Assembly (NCBI GenBank): GCA_016713875.1
Contig: JADJOI010000003.1
Coordinates: 1,240,001-1,304,000, forward strand
Direction: 5' to 3'
From: Flavobacteriales bacterium
GTDB lineage: Bacteria; Bacteroidota; Bacteroidia; Flavobacteriales_F; PHOS-HE28
Length of the DNA stretch: 64,000 nt
Made by a program: the position numbers and the translations under genes
Notes under the pieces: model-generated
Told to the model about the DNA's origin: nothing
Database searches by the model: none
Seen by the model: the letters and a program-made list of their open reading frames with translations, nothing else
Part shown: piece after piece, positions 33,711 through 43,000 of the stretch
Layout of the letters: each line of letters starts with the position of its first letter
How positions within the stretch are numbered: position 1 is the stretch's first letter

Positions 33711-33728
33711 CCGCAAGGCCGGTCATGG
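33705..33728. terminator. Hairpin between convergent hydrolase and M43 protease genes
   Basis: Nine-base perfect arms CCATGACCG and CGGTCATGG around a six-base loop; the left arm includes the hydrolase stop codon. There is no T run, but position between two converging genes favours a bidirectional terminator. Confidence 0.5.
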
Positions 33729-33747
33729 GGTTCGGTGCGACCGTCGG

Positions 33748-35895
33748 TCAGTTCTTCACGAACCTCCACGTCCGTTCCGCTCCATCCATCCATGTCCGGA
33801 GCAGATAGAGACCTGGGCTCAGGGCACCTAGATCGAGACCCTCCGACCACATCGGTGTGGAGTCCAGCCACACACACCGACCGGCGGCGTCCATGACCTC
33901 CGCTGGTGCGGAGCTGGTCGGCCGGGGCATGATGCGCAATCGGTCCCCGACCGGTACCGGGAACACCTGATACCCGGGACCGGGCGCGTGGGCCGAGGCA
34001 TCCGTCGGCAGCACGCAGAGCGTGTCCGAGTAGACCGGAACGCCGCACTCATGGCAGAATACCCAATAGCATCCCGGAGCGGCATCCGGCAGGGTCGTCT
34101 GTCCGAAATACTGGTTCAACGGGCCACCGGACGAGTACCACGACAGGTTCAGGCAACCCGTGTCCAAGACCAGATCGTTGCCGACTTGCGTGATCACGGG
34201 CGGAACGGTGGGCAGGGTGACCAGGTTGAAGGTATCCGTGCGCATCAGGCATCCGTTCGGGTCATTGTAGCCCGCCCAGAAAGGCATTGGAAAGAAGTTG
34301 GTGCTGAGGTGGTCGTAGTAGTAGGTCAGGGGATGCCCCATGATCATGCCGCCACCGATGTACCATTGGGCGTTCACAGGGGGGACGAGCTCCAAATGAA
34401 CGAGCTGGTTGCAGTACACGGTATCGTTCGTATTGGCGATGAGCGCTGAAGGTGGCCGCACCCCGGCCTCGATCCACGCACAATTGGTCCAGGCCAGCCC
34501 ATTGCTGTCCACGGCCGTGAGCCGGATGGCGAAGCTTGAATCCGCCACCATGCTCAACGTGGAGGTGGTCGCACCGGTCGACCACAAGTGGCTCGTGAGC
34601 AGCGGATCGCCGACGAGGTCGAGCACCGCGCCGTAGCAGACCGCAGGTGCCCCGGTATGAATGTCCGGGAAGAACCCTTCGAAGCCCGACAGGACCGGGT
34701 ACCAGGGCGTTGGTGGCACACGCGGTCCGAGTTCGATCCGCAGCGTGTCCGCTCCTCCGGGTCCGCTGGCCAGCAGGGTCACCACGTGCAGACCCGCCGT
34801 GTCGAAGTCTACGACGAGCTCGGCGCCCACGATGTACCAACCCGCGCCGTCCACGTCCCATTGCAGCACATCGGCCCCGACGGATGTGCTGGTGAAGGTG
34901 ACCCGGCCGGTGCATTCGGAGCTGTCGATCGCGCAGCTCGCCACCGGGGCGGCACCGGACGGACCGGCACCGCACCCATAGCCCTCCAGGAGCGCCGCCC
35001 GCACCGCGATAAGCACATCCCGCATGCGGTCCACCTGCCCCTGGGAGAACGAGAGCGGACAGGTGGTGTAGTCCATATAGTTGGGCAGCTCGGGCACGTC
35101 CCCGGTGAACGGGCTCAGTCCGGTGGTGTCCTGCGTCTCCGTGGTGCATCCGGGATCCCCGCAGCTGAACCAGTTGCTCCAGTCCGGCGGTGTGTCGCAG
35201 ATGCGGTCACCGTTCAGTTGGCAGTTCAGGTTCAAGCACAGGCCTTGGAACGTATGGAAGAGCCCGAGATAGTGCCCCAGCTCATGCACCAGCAGCGCGT
35301 TGTTCAGCAGGTGCCGCGCTTCCATCACGATGCCATCGACCGCGGTGCCCATGTCCGAGGGGAAGCTGGAATAGCCGTCGATACCGGGGTCCGTCACACT
35401 GTCCACGAGCCACAGGTTCAAGTAGCGCAAGGGGTCCCATCGCACCGTGGCTTTCACATCCAGCTGATCGAAGCTGGAATGCACGGTGCGTGGGCTCTCC
35501 TGGCGGGTGATGCCGGTCGTTGGAAGGCCGAAGGGATCCACCGTCGCCAGGCAGAGCTGGATGTCGCTCACGTGACCCGTGGCATCGTCGTACGGCGTCG
35601 CGTTCTGCAGCCGGGCGTTCGCCTGCTCCAGTGCGAGCTGGACCACGCTGTCCGCCACGTTCTCCGGCCCGTTCCGGTGGATCACGTGAACGACCACCGG
35701 TAGCGTGAGCAGGTCGTTGCGGTCCCTGCCGGGAGCCCGATCGATCAAGCGACGGTAGAGGGCGTCCTCGGCGGCCTGGCGCTCGGGCGTCAGGGCGTGC
35801 TCACGCAGTACATCGGCGCCGCAGAATGGCACCTGGGCCCGCACGGTCGGACACATCAGCGCGATGGTGATCAACAAGAGGGATCGCGGCCGCAT
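33748..35895 (-). CDS. Secreted M43 (pappalysin-like) metalloprotease with T9SS sorting domain
   Basis: A 715-residue secreted zinc protease. From the ATG at 35895: signal peptide (SLLLITIALMCPTVRAQ), propeptide, then the catalytic domain with LPVVVHVIHRNGPENV and the zinc site HELGHYLGLFH (extended HEXXHXXGXXH, about residues 205-215). The Met-turn PNYMDYT and cysteines in CLNLNCQLNGDRICDTPPDW also match M43 cytophagalysin-like enzymes. PKD-like or Ig-like modules follow, with a C-terminal type A sorting domain (VFPVPVGDRLRIMPR; SPGLYLLRTW). It should be secreted by T9SS. An upstream in-frame extension lacks a signal peptide. Confidence 0.9.
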   Translation of the reverse strand: MRPRSLLLITIALMCPTVRAQVPFCGADVLREHALTPERQAAEDALYRRLIDRAPGRDRNDLLTLPVVVHVIHRNGPENVADSVVQLALEQANARLQNATPYDDATGHVSDIQLCLATVDPFGLPTTGITRQESPRTVHSSFDQLDVKATVRWDPLRYLNLWLVDSVTDPGIDGYSSFPSDMGTAVDGIVMEARHLLNNALLVHELGHYLGLFHTFQGLCLNLNCQLNGDRICDTPPDWSNWFSCGDPGCTTETQDTTGLSPFTGDVPELPNYMDYTTCPLSFSQGQVDRMRDVLIAVRAALLEGYGCGAGPSGAAPVASCAIDSSECTGRVTFTSTSVGADVLQWDVDGAGWYIVGAELVVDFDTAGLHVVTLLASGPGGADTLRIELGPRVPPTPWYPVLSGFEGFFPDIHTGAPAVCYGAVLDLVGDPLLTSHLWSTGATTSTLSMVADSSFAIRLTAVDSNGLAWTNCAWIEAGVRPPSALIANTNDTVYCNQLVHLELVPPVNAQWYIGGGMIMGHPLTYYYDHLSTNFFPMPFWAGYNDPNGCLMRTDTFNLVTLPTVPPVITQVGNDLVLDTGCLNLSWYSSGGPLNQYFGQTTLPDAAPGCYWVFCHECGVPVYSDTLCVLPTDASAHAPGPGYQVFPVPVGDRLRIMPRPTSSAPAEVMDAAGRCVWLDSTPMWSEGLDLGALSPGLYLLRTWMDGAERTWRFVKN

Positions 35896-35986
35896 GGTCA
35901 GGGGATCTGTCCCAAGGACGTTGCCGACCGGACCAGCGGTGCCCGGGACGGTGGTCCTGGGACGAACCGCGAGGAGGTCGATCCCG

Positions 35987-36799
35987 CTATCGCACCCGGC
36001 CGCCCGCGAGCTTCCTCGACACCAACGGCGGTCGCTTGTCCCGCAGGAACACCCACGTCGTCGGCGTGCTGTCCGCGGCGGAGAAGCGATACCCGTCGCC
36101 GTCATAGGCCTTGATCCGTTCGGCGTCCAGGATCCGGTGCTGCAGGATATACCGCGCCAAGGCGCCGCGTTGGAACTTCACGTACACCTGCAGGGACTTG
36201 TACCCGCCCGGTGCCTTGTCCTTGAACTCGGGGGTGATCACCCGCGCCCCGAGCGTGCGGAGCCGGGCGGCCCTGCTGTATTCAGCGGAGGCCAGGTTCA
36301 CCATCGTGGTCGACCCGGACCGCTTCAGGTCGGCCTTGAGCGTATCCGCGATGCGGTCGCCCCAGTAGGCATACAGGTCCTTGGCCTTGCCCATGCCGAA
36401 CGGCGTGCCCATCATCAGGCGGTAGTCCTGCATGAGGTCCAACGGCCGCAGCACCCCATAGAGGCCGCTGAGGATGCGCAGGTGATGCTGGGCGAAGTCG
36501 AGGTCCGCGGAAGCGAGCGTACGTGCATCAAGGCCGCGATACACCTCGCCGTTGAAGGTGAACACGGCCGGCCGCGCGTTCGAGGACGTGAAGGGTGTGG
36601 ACCATCGCTCGTACCGCTGGCGGTTCAGTTCACCGAGCGCCGGGCTCAGGTCCATGAGGTCGGCGAGCTTCTTCGCGCTGAACGTGCGCAACTTGTTCAC
36701 CAGGGGCACGGCGTGCTCCAGCAGGGCGGGTTGGCTGGCACCTTTGGCGACAGGTGTCTCCTTGGCGAGGTCCTTGGCGGGCGAAAGCAGCACGAGCAT
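35987..36799 (-). CDS. yaaA: Peroxide stress protein YaaA (UPF0246)
   Basis: A 270-residue YaaA-family protein, linked in E. coli to limiting free iron and DNA damage under hydrogen peroxide. Landmarks are MLVLLSPAKDL at the N-terminus, NGEVYRGLDARTL, ILSGLYGVLRPLDLMQDYRLMMGT, VNLASAEYSRA and FLRDKRP near the end. The length is normal. The ATG at 36799 is given by the family start and lies seven bases after a CTTTG-ending promoter-like sequence. An in-frame extension further upstream overlaps the sigma factor gene on the other strand and is not real. Confidence 0.93.
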   Translation of the reverse strand: MLVLLSPAKDLAKETPVAKGASQPALLEHAVPLVNKLRTFSAKKLADLMDLSPALGELNRQRYERWSTPFTSSNARPAVFTFNGEVYRGLDARTLASADLDFAQHHLRILSGLYGVLRPLDLMQDYRLMMGTPFGMGKAKDLYAYWGDRIADTLKADLKRSGSTTMVNLASAEYSRAARLRTLGARVITPEFKDKAPGGYKSLQVYVKFQRGALARYILQHRILDAERIKAYDGDGYRFSAADSTPTTWVFLRDKRPPLVSRKLAGGRVR

Positions 36800-36925
36800 G
36801 CCGACCAAAGTAAGGCCCACAGCGGTGGTCGGCGAGGCCTTCGGCACCGTCAACAGGCCGGTTCGGCAGGCCGGTGTAACCTTTCGGCCGATGCGACGAC
36901 TATCTGTTCGGAACACCCCGGTGCC

Positions 36926-37471
36926 ATGAGCGACACGAAGCAGACCGCCTTCATGCAGGCCTACAAGGACTGCCACGGTCCCTTCCTGCGCTACTGCTCG
37001 GCCATCGCCTATGGCCGGATGGATGTGCAGGACCTGGTGCAGGACGTGTTGCTGTCCGCCTATCAGCAGTTCGACCGGATCGAACGGAAGGACCAGCTGC
37101 TGCACTACCTGGTGCGTGCGGCGCGTAACCGGGCGGCAAGCGCCTGGCGGCTCGGGCGACGTTCCGCGGACCTGTGCGAACGGCAGACCGCACGCTTGCA
37201 GGAACGGGGCGCCACGCCCGAGCAGCTGCTCGACGTGCAACTGCTGTACAAGGCCCTGGACCGCCTGCCCGAGCAACAGCGCGAGGCCTTGGTCCTGTTC
37301 GAGGTCTCCGGCCTGAGCATGGCGGAGATCGCGGTGATCCAGAACTGCGCCGAGGGCGCAGTGAAGACGCGGGTGAGCCGGGCCCGGGCCGCGCTGCGCG
37401 GTCGGTTGGAAGGACGTTCGAAACTGCCCGTGGCCGCCACCCTTCACCTGTTCATCCTTCTGCTGCCATGA
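36926..37471 (+). CDS. ECF-type RNA polymerase sigma factor
   Basis: A 181-residue sigma-70 family protein with only regions 2 and 4, as in extracytoplasmic-function sigma factors. Region 2 is seen in FLRYCSAIAYGRMDVQDLVQDVLLSAYQ, region 4 in LPEQQREALVLFEVSGLSMAEIAVIQNCAEGAVKTRVSRARAALR. The ATG at 36926 fits; longer in-frame extensions overlap yaaA. The stop overlaps the ATG of the next gene (ATGA), a GIN-domain membrane protein that may serve as its regulator. No conventional anti-sigma zinc motif is present in that partner. Confidence 0.93.
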   Translation: MSDTKQTAFMQAYKDCHGPFLRYCSAIAYGRMDVQDLVQDVLLSAYQQFDRIERKDQLLHYLVRAARNRAASAWRLGRRSADLCERQTARLQERGATPEQLLDVQLLYKALDRLPEQQREALVLFEVSGLSMAEIAVIQNCAEGAVKTRVSRARAALRGRLEGRSKLPVAATLHLFILLLP

Positions 37472-38694
37472 ACGCCCACACCGACGACGGCATCGACCTG
37501 CGCCCGCTGCGCGAGCTGCCCGAGGAGATGAGCCTCGACCAGGTGGAGCGCTTCATCATCGCCCTGCCCCCCATCCCACCGCCCGGCTCCTGGTCCGGTG
37601 GTTCATTCTTCAACCTCAACTCCATCCTCATGAGCACTGCTGGCCTCCTCCTCATCGGACTGAGCATCCACCTGTTCACCAGCGGCAGCACGGCCTCCAT
37701 TACGCCATCGGCTTCCGCGGAGCTCGCGGCACCGGCCACGGTGTTCGAGGCCCCCGCGACCGTACTGCCGCCGCAGGCCAAGCCCCAGCAACAGCCCAGC
37801 CCGGCCCCGACCACGGCCGCACCGCCTGCTTCGCCTACGGCAGCGGCCACATCGGCCCCTGCCCCTGCCTCGCCTGCCGCAGCCTCCGGCGAAGGCATGG
37901 CTCCTGCCTCGCCTGCCGCAGCCTCCGGCGAAGGCATGGCTCCTGCCCTTGCCCCTGCTCCCCTGGACCCGGTGGTCGTGGTGGCCGAACCCTCCAAAGA
38001 GGGGGATGGCCGCCGCTACGACCTGAGCGGGTTCACCGCGGTGCAGGTCCGCGGCAGCATGGATGTCGTGGTGGAGCGAGGACCCTTCGAAGTGATGGCC
38101 GATGGCGAGGAGGACACCCTGGACCGCATCGAGGTATCCATGGAAGGATCGGTACTGCGGATCGCCAACAGCCACACACCCACCAAGAACCGCAACTGCA
38201 ATTCGCCAGGTGCGCATATACGGGTGCGGATGCCAGAGGTGTCGGCCCTGGAGGTGTACGGTTCGGGAGGGATCACCGCCGAAGCGATGACCGCCAACGG
38301 ACCCCTGCGCTTGCTGCTTCTGGGTTCCGGCAGCCTGGTGATGGGCTCGGCCCTGGCGGTCGCTTCGCTGACGGTGGACCTGGCCGGCTCGGGCGATGTG
38401 CTGTGCGGGAAGATGGACGTGGGCGGAACCACCGAGGTGAAGCTGAGCGGCAGCGGCGATGTGGTGCTGGAAGGTCGGACGACGAAGCTCTCGATCGACC
38501 TGGCCGGTTCCGGCGACGTGGACGCCTCCGGCCTCGAGAGCTCTGGCACCACCGCCACGCTCGTGGGTTCGGGCGACATCATGCTGGGCCGCACCGGCCC
38601 CTTGGAGCAGCGGATCACCGGCTCCGGAAGGATCGAAGTGCACGGGAGCCTTGGCGGCCATGCGCCACAAGGGGAAGGTTCACGGTCCTACTAG
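37468..38694 (+). CDS. Membrane protein with Pro/Ala-rich linker and DUF2807 (GIN) beta-helix domain
   Basis: A 408-residue protein translationally coupled to the sigma factor. Residues 1-45 are cytoplasmic (LRPLRELPEEMSLDQVERFI), then one transmembrane helix (ILMSTAGLLLIGLSIHLF, about 52-69). A long Pro/Ala/Ser linker of about 110 residues contains a duplicated 13-residue unit. The rest is a GIN (DUF2807) beta-helix with repeated SGSGD-type turns (GYGSGGITAE, LAGSGDVLCG, LSGSGDVVLEG, LAGSGDVDASG, LVGSGDIMLG). The topology, inside-TM-periplasmic sensor, suits an anti-sigma or sensor role for the adjacent ECF factor. That role is inference. Confidence 0.8.
   Translation: MNAHTDDGIDLRPLRELPEEMSLDQVERFIIALPPIPPPGSWSGGSFFNLNSILMSTAGLLLIGLSIHLFTSGSTASITPSASAELAAPATVFEAPATVLPPQAKPQQQPSPAPTTAAPPASPTAAATSAPAPASPAAASGEGMAPASPAAASGEGMAPALAPAPLDPVVVVAEPSKEGDGRRYDLSGFTAVQVRGSMDVVVERGPFEVMADGEEDTLDRIEVSMEGSVLRIANSHTPTKNRNCNSPGAHIRVRMPEVSALEVYGSGGITAEAMTANGPLRLLLLGSGSLVMGSALAVASLTVDLAGSGDVLCGKMDVGGTTEVKLSGSGDVVLEGRTTKLSIDLAGSGDVDASGLESSGTTATLVGSGDIMLGRTGPLEQRITGSGRIEVHGSLGGHAPQGEGSRSY
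37864..37941 (+). repeat. Tandem 39-bp repeat in the linker of the GIN protein
   Basis: Two identical in-frame copies, 37864-37902 and 37903-37941, each encoding PASPAAASGEGMA. Such perfect short tandem repeats change copy number by slippage and would alter linker length without breaking the frame. Confidence 0.95.
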
Positions 38695-38829
38695 ACCGCT
38701 GGCCACGCGTCCACCGCCGGGCTCCCCACTTCGCCGTCCGTCCGCGCAGCACCTTCTGCGTCCCCATTCGCGCACGCCCAGCCCGTACTACACCCGGCCG
38801 CTCGCCATGGAGACGCGATCGGAACGGGC

Positions 38830-39927
38830 TCAGTCCACTACATCATAAGCCACCGTTTCGGTGTGCAGGCGGATGTACGTGAACGGCCCATCATCCAGCA
38901 CGAACAACGCTTCACTATCGGCCGGGAAACCAAGGCCACCCGCCTCGAACCGCCCGCTGACCGGCGTGCTGAACCTCCGCCGCTCCGAGCGTCCATCCGG
39001 GCCCAGGTAGTAGCGGTCGTCGCTGATGAAGTCCACCAACCGGTCCTGGTCATCGAACAGCAAGGTGGCCGAGATGCGGATGCCGTGGTGTGCGACCGTG
39101 GCGGTCGCACTTCGGTCGTCCACAGGATGCCAGGTAATGGTGGGATCGGCCAGGCGGGCGGGGGCGAACAGGCACAGTTCGTTGAACCACGTGACCAGCT
39201 CGGCGGTGTCCATCTCCGGCCCGTCGGCCTCGATCACCGGCAGCAGGCCGACCACCTTGATGCGCATGATGGCGTGCCCATCGCGAAGGCGGTGAAACCC
39301 TTTGGTGGGCAACGCCTTCATCGTGGCGTTCATCCAGAAGAGCCGGGCCGGCGGTTCGAACGTATTGAACTGATCCGAACGGAAGGGCATCCACGGCCCG
39401 TCCTTGCTGCGGATGTCGCCGGTGAACTCCATGTACAGGCTGCGCGGCACCGGGCGGCCGACATGTCCGCCCTTCCTGAGGAACCGTTGGACCGGCGCGG
39501 GCAGCGGTGCAAGGTCCTCCTCCTGCAGGATGGGAGCGGGCGTCACCATGGCCGCCTGGAGCACCTCGTGCGCCTCCTGATGATACTCCTGCCGGAAACG
39601 ATGGACCACCGCGCCCAGCGCGATGACCACAAGCAGGAGCACATTGGCGACCGTGCCGAAGCGCGCATCCTTCCAGTGGAGCACGATGAGCACCTGCGAG
39701 AGCAGCACGCCGGCCAGCGCGGGGATCCACCACCGATCACTTCGCCCCAGAATGGTCCATGTCGCGATCAGGAAAAGCACCGCGGCGAGCGCCCAGAGCA
39801 ACCCGGCCGGCCGCCCGATGGGTTGTCGAAGGGCTCGGACCTCGGCCCAACCAAAAGCCTTCACGAGCCCCAGCAGGTGGATGAGGCCGTGGACCCACAG
39901 CAGCGAAAGGAGAAGGATGCGCAGCAT
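38830..39927 (-). CDS. Membrane protein, DUF6544-like
   Basis: A 365-residue protein with four N-terminal transmembrane segments in about residues 1-110 (LLLSLLWVHGLIHLLGLVKAF; LLWALAAVLFLIATWTIL; WWIPALAGVLLSQVLIVL; VANVLLLVVIALGAVVH). A soluble domain follows with SLYMEFTGDIRSKDGPWMPF and FEPPARLFWMNATMKALP, ending in YLGPDGRSERRRFSTPVSGRFE. The soluble part resembles DUF6544 proteins, of unknown function. It is convergent with the GIN gene and divergent from the SprB-like gene. Confidence 0.65.
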   Translation of the reverse strand: MLRILLLSLLWVHGLIHLLGLVKAFGWAEVRALRQPIGRPAGLLWALAAVLFLIATWTILGRSDRWWIPALAGVLLSQVLIVLHWKDARFGTVANVLLLVVIALGAVVHRFRQEYHQEAHEVLQAAMVTPAPILQEEDLAPLPAPVQRFLRKGGHVGRPVPRSLYMEFTGDIRSKDGPWMPFRSDQFNTFEPPARLFWMNATMKALPTKGFHRLRDGHAIMRIKVVGLLPVIEADGPEMDTAELVTWFNELCLFAPARLADPTITWHPVDDRSATATVAHHGIRISATLLFDDQDRLVDFISDDRYYLGPDGRSERRRFSTPVSGRFEAGGLGFPADSEALFVLDDGPFTYIRLHTETVAYDVVD

Positions 39928-40093
39928 GAAGCGAAAACTACATGGCGGAGCCGATCTGATCCCTGCCCGGCATCAGGGTGGTTCGTCGATGGAAAACCGC
40001 GACCGGTCGAATCGATGTATCCATGCACACAGGTCCCCGTAGGACCGGATGAGCAGAAGAGCGGCCACGATGGAAGCAGATCGACGCGGGAAC
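39928..40093. other. Divergent intergenic region upstream of the adhesin gene
   Basis: 166 bp between the DUF6544-like gene and the SprB-like adhesin. I see no exact TAnnTTTG box and no structural RNA. In-frame ATGs at 40049 and 40070 could extend the adhesin by 15 or 8 residues without a better signal peptide. Confidence 0.4.
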
Positions 40094-43000
40094 ATGCGGG
40101 TTCTGAAGGCACGGGCCGCTCTGGTGGCGTCCCTGGTGACCGCGTCCACGCCTGCGCTCGCCACGCACATCAGCGGCGGCGAGATCTTCTACGAGTGCCT
40201 CGGCAACAACCAGTACGAGGTGACCCTGATCATCTATCGGGATTGCTTCGGGGTACAGCTCAACAACGACGTCGACCTCGAATTCGACAGCCCCTGCGGC
40301 GACTTCACTCTGACGTTACAGACCCCGAACCCCGTTGAGCTGTCCCAGCTCTGCGACCTCGAGCTGCCGAACAGCACCTGCAACGGCGGCACGCTGCCGG
40401 GCATCGAGCAGTACACCTACACCACGGTGGTGACGCTGCCGCCATGCGACCACTGGACGATGAGCTGGATCGGCCGCAACCGCAATGCGGCGGTGGCCAA
40501 CCTCGTGGACCCCGACGATGAGGCGATGTACATCGCCACCACCTTGGACAACACGGTGGACGCCTGCGACAACAGTCCGGTGCTCACCAACATCGCCAGC
40601 CCGTATGTCTGCCTCAACTACCCGGTGACCTACAGCTACGGCGGTTACGATCCGGACGGAGACTCGCTCAGCTACGCGCTCGTGGATGCGTTGGACGAGT
40701 TCGGCCAGCCCATCGCCTACATCGCCCCGTACACCGGGAACCAGCCCATCAGCGGGCTCACGATCGACCCGGTGACGGGCCTGTTGAGCTTCACGCCGAT
40801 GCTCGCCGGCAATTGGGTGGTGGTGGTGGAGGTGAGCGAATGGGACTCCTTGGGCAACCTCATCGGCACGGTGATGCGCGACATGCAGTTCATCGCCTAC
40901 CCCTGCATGAACGTTCCGCCGGACCCGGCCACTGGCAGCATCGGCGGATTCACCGGCACCGCCGTGCAAACGGGTCCGAACAGTGTGGAGGTGTGCGAAT
41001 CCGGGTCGTTCTGCATGACGTTCGCCATCACCGACATCAACGCCGCGAACGTGCTGGAGGCCACCACCAACCTGCAGCAGAACCTGCCGGGGGCCACCTT
41101 CACCTACACGGGCACGAACCCCATCACCTGCACGGTGTGCTGGAACGGACAGCCCGGCACGTCCGGCTTCTTCCCCTTCATCGTGCAGGTGAACGATGGC
41201 GCTTGTCCGATCCCGGCCGTGCAGACCTATGTGTATGCGATCACGGTGCTTCCTGGTATGGCCATCACGGTGGACGCTGTGGACGAGAGCTGTGCGGGTG
41301 CGCAGGACGGACAGGTGGCCGTGAGCATCACGGCCGGTACAGGCCCCTTCCAATATATCTGGGCCAGCCTGCCCGACACCACGCCGACGATCCAGGTGGG
41401 CGCTGGTACCTACGCGGTCACGGTCACTGACGCCAACGGATGCGTCTCGCAACCGTCAACGGCCGTCGTGAACGCCCAAGCGCAGCCGAACCAGGCCAAC
41501 GCGGGGCCCGACCTGCTGGGCTGCCTTGACGAACTGCCCATCACCCTGACCGGCACGGTGACCAACGCCACCGGCGGCATCTGGAGCGGAGGTCAGGGCG
41601 CTTTCGGCGGAACGGGCCTGAACGTGACCTACCAGCCCACTGCGGCGGAACTGAGCGCGGGCGGTGTGGACCTGCTGCTCACCACCACGGGCAATCCATT
41701 GTGCGCGGCCGACGTGGACACGGTGCATGTGGTGCTGAGCGACGACCTGCTCAATGCCGGAGCATCGGGCACGGACGCCTTGTGCCACGCGACCGCCACG
41801 GGATCGGCATCCTTCCAGCCGGTGTTGCCCGGGATGAGCTTCGTGTGGAACGCGCCCGGCGCACCCACCACGCCGCAGGCCAGCGGCCTCCCCGCCGGCA
41901 CCTATGCCATCACCGTGACGGACGCAGCGGGCTGCGACACCACGCTGAGCGTCACCATCGGCCAGCCGGCCGCCCTGGCCTTGGGCGCCTTGAGCGTGGT
42001 GGATGAACCGTGCGCCGGGCAGGGTGGCGGAAGCATCAGCGCCACCGTGAACGGAGGTACGGCGCCATACACCTATGCCTGGAGCCAGGGCGCCACCACC
42101 CCGACGGTGAACGTGGGCGCCGGCACCTACACCGTGATGATCACCGATGCCAACGGCTGCGCGCCGGTGAGCGGCACGGCCACGGTGAACGCCACCACCC
42201 AACCCAACCTCGCCGATGCAGGTCCCGATGTGGTGGGCTGCCTGAACGAACTGCCGGTGACCCTGACCGGCACGGTGACGAACGCCACGGGCGGCACGTG
42301 GAGCGGCGGCACGGGCACCTGGCTGGGCAACGGCCTGACGGCCACCTACATGCCCAGCGCGGCCGAGGTGCAGCAGGGAGGCACGGCGCTCTTCCTCACC
42401 ACCACCGGTAACCCCGGTTGTCCGAGCGATGTGGACACGGCGGTGGTGATCATCAGCAAGAGCTTCCTCAACGCAGGCATCAACGGCACGCCCACCAGCT
42501 GCCACGATGGCGCCAACGGCACCGCCCTCTTCACGCCGAACGACACGAGCTTCAATTACCTCTGGAACGACCCCGCGGCGCAGGCCACCAACCCGGCAAC
42601 GGGTCTTTCCGCCGGTCCGTACGTCGTGGTGGTGACGGATGCACTGGGCTGCGACACGACGATGAGCATCACCATCGCTGAACCGGCCCCGCTTCAGGCC
42701 TCCCTGACCCAGAGCGGCGATCCGCTGTGCGCGGGCGGTGCGAACGGATGGGCCACGGTGAGCGCCTCGGGCGGCACGCCGGGTTACACCTACCAGTGGG
42801 ACGCGGCGTCCGGGAACCAGGTGGGCCCCACGGCCAGCGGTCTCGGAGCAGGCACGTTCGGGGTCACCGCCACCGATGCCAACGGCTGCACCGTGCAGTT
42901 GAGCGCACAGTTGAGCGCACCGCCACCGATCCAATTGAGCGCCCAAGCGCCGGACACGGTGTGCGTCAACGTTCCAGTGCCGCTCACCGCTCAGACCCTC

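Noticed and set aside
38695..38829. Possible structural RNA between the GIN and DUF6544-like genes
   Set aside because: No tRNA T-loop signature and no clear stem; treated as an ordinary convergent spacer.
41279..42715. Possible CRISPR-like periodicity
   Set aside because: The period is 720 bp, in frame and translated as SprB and Ig-like modules; there are no short repeats with unique spacers. No CRISPR array was seen anywhere in the window.
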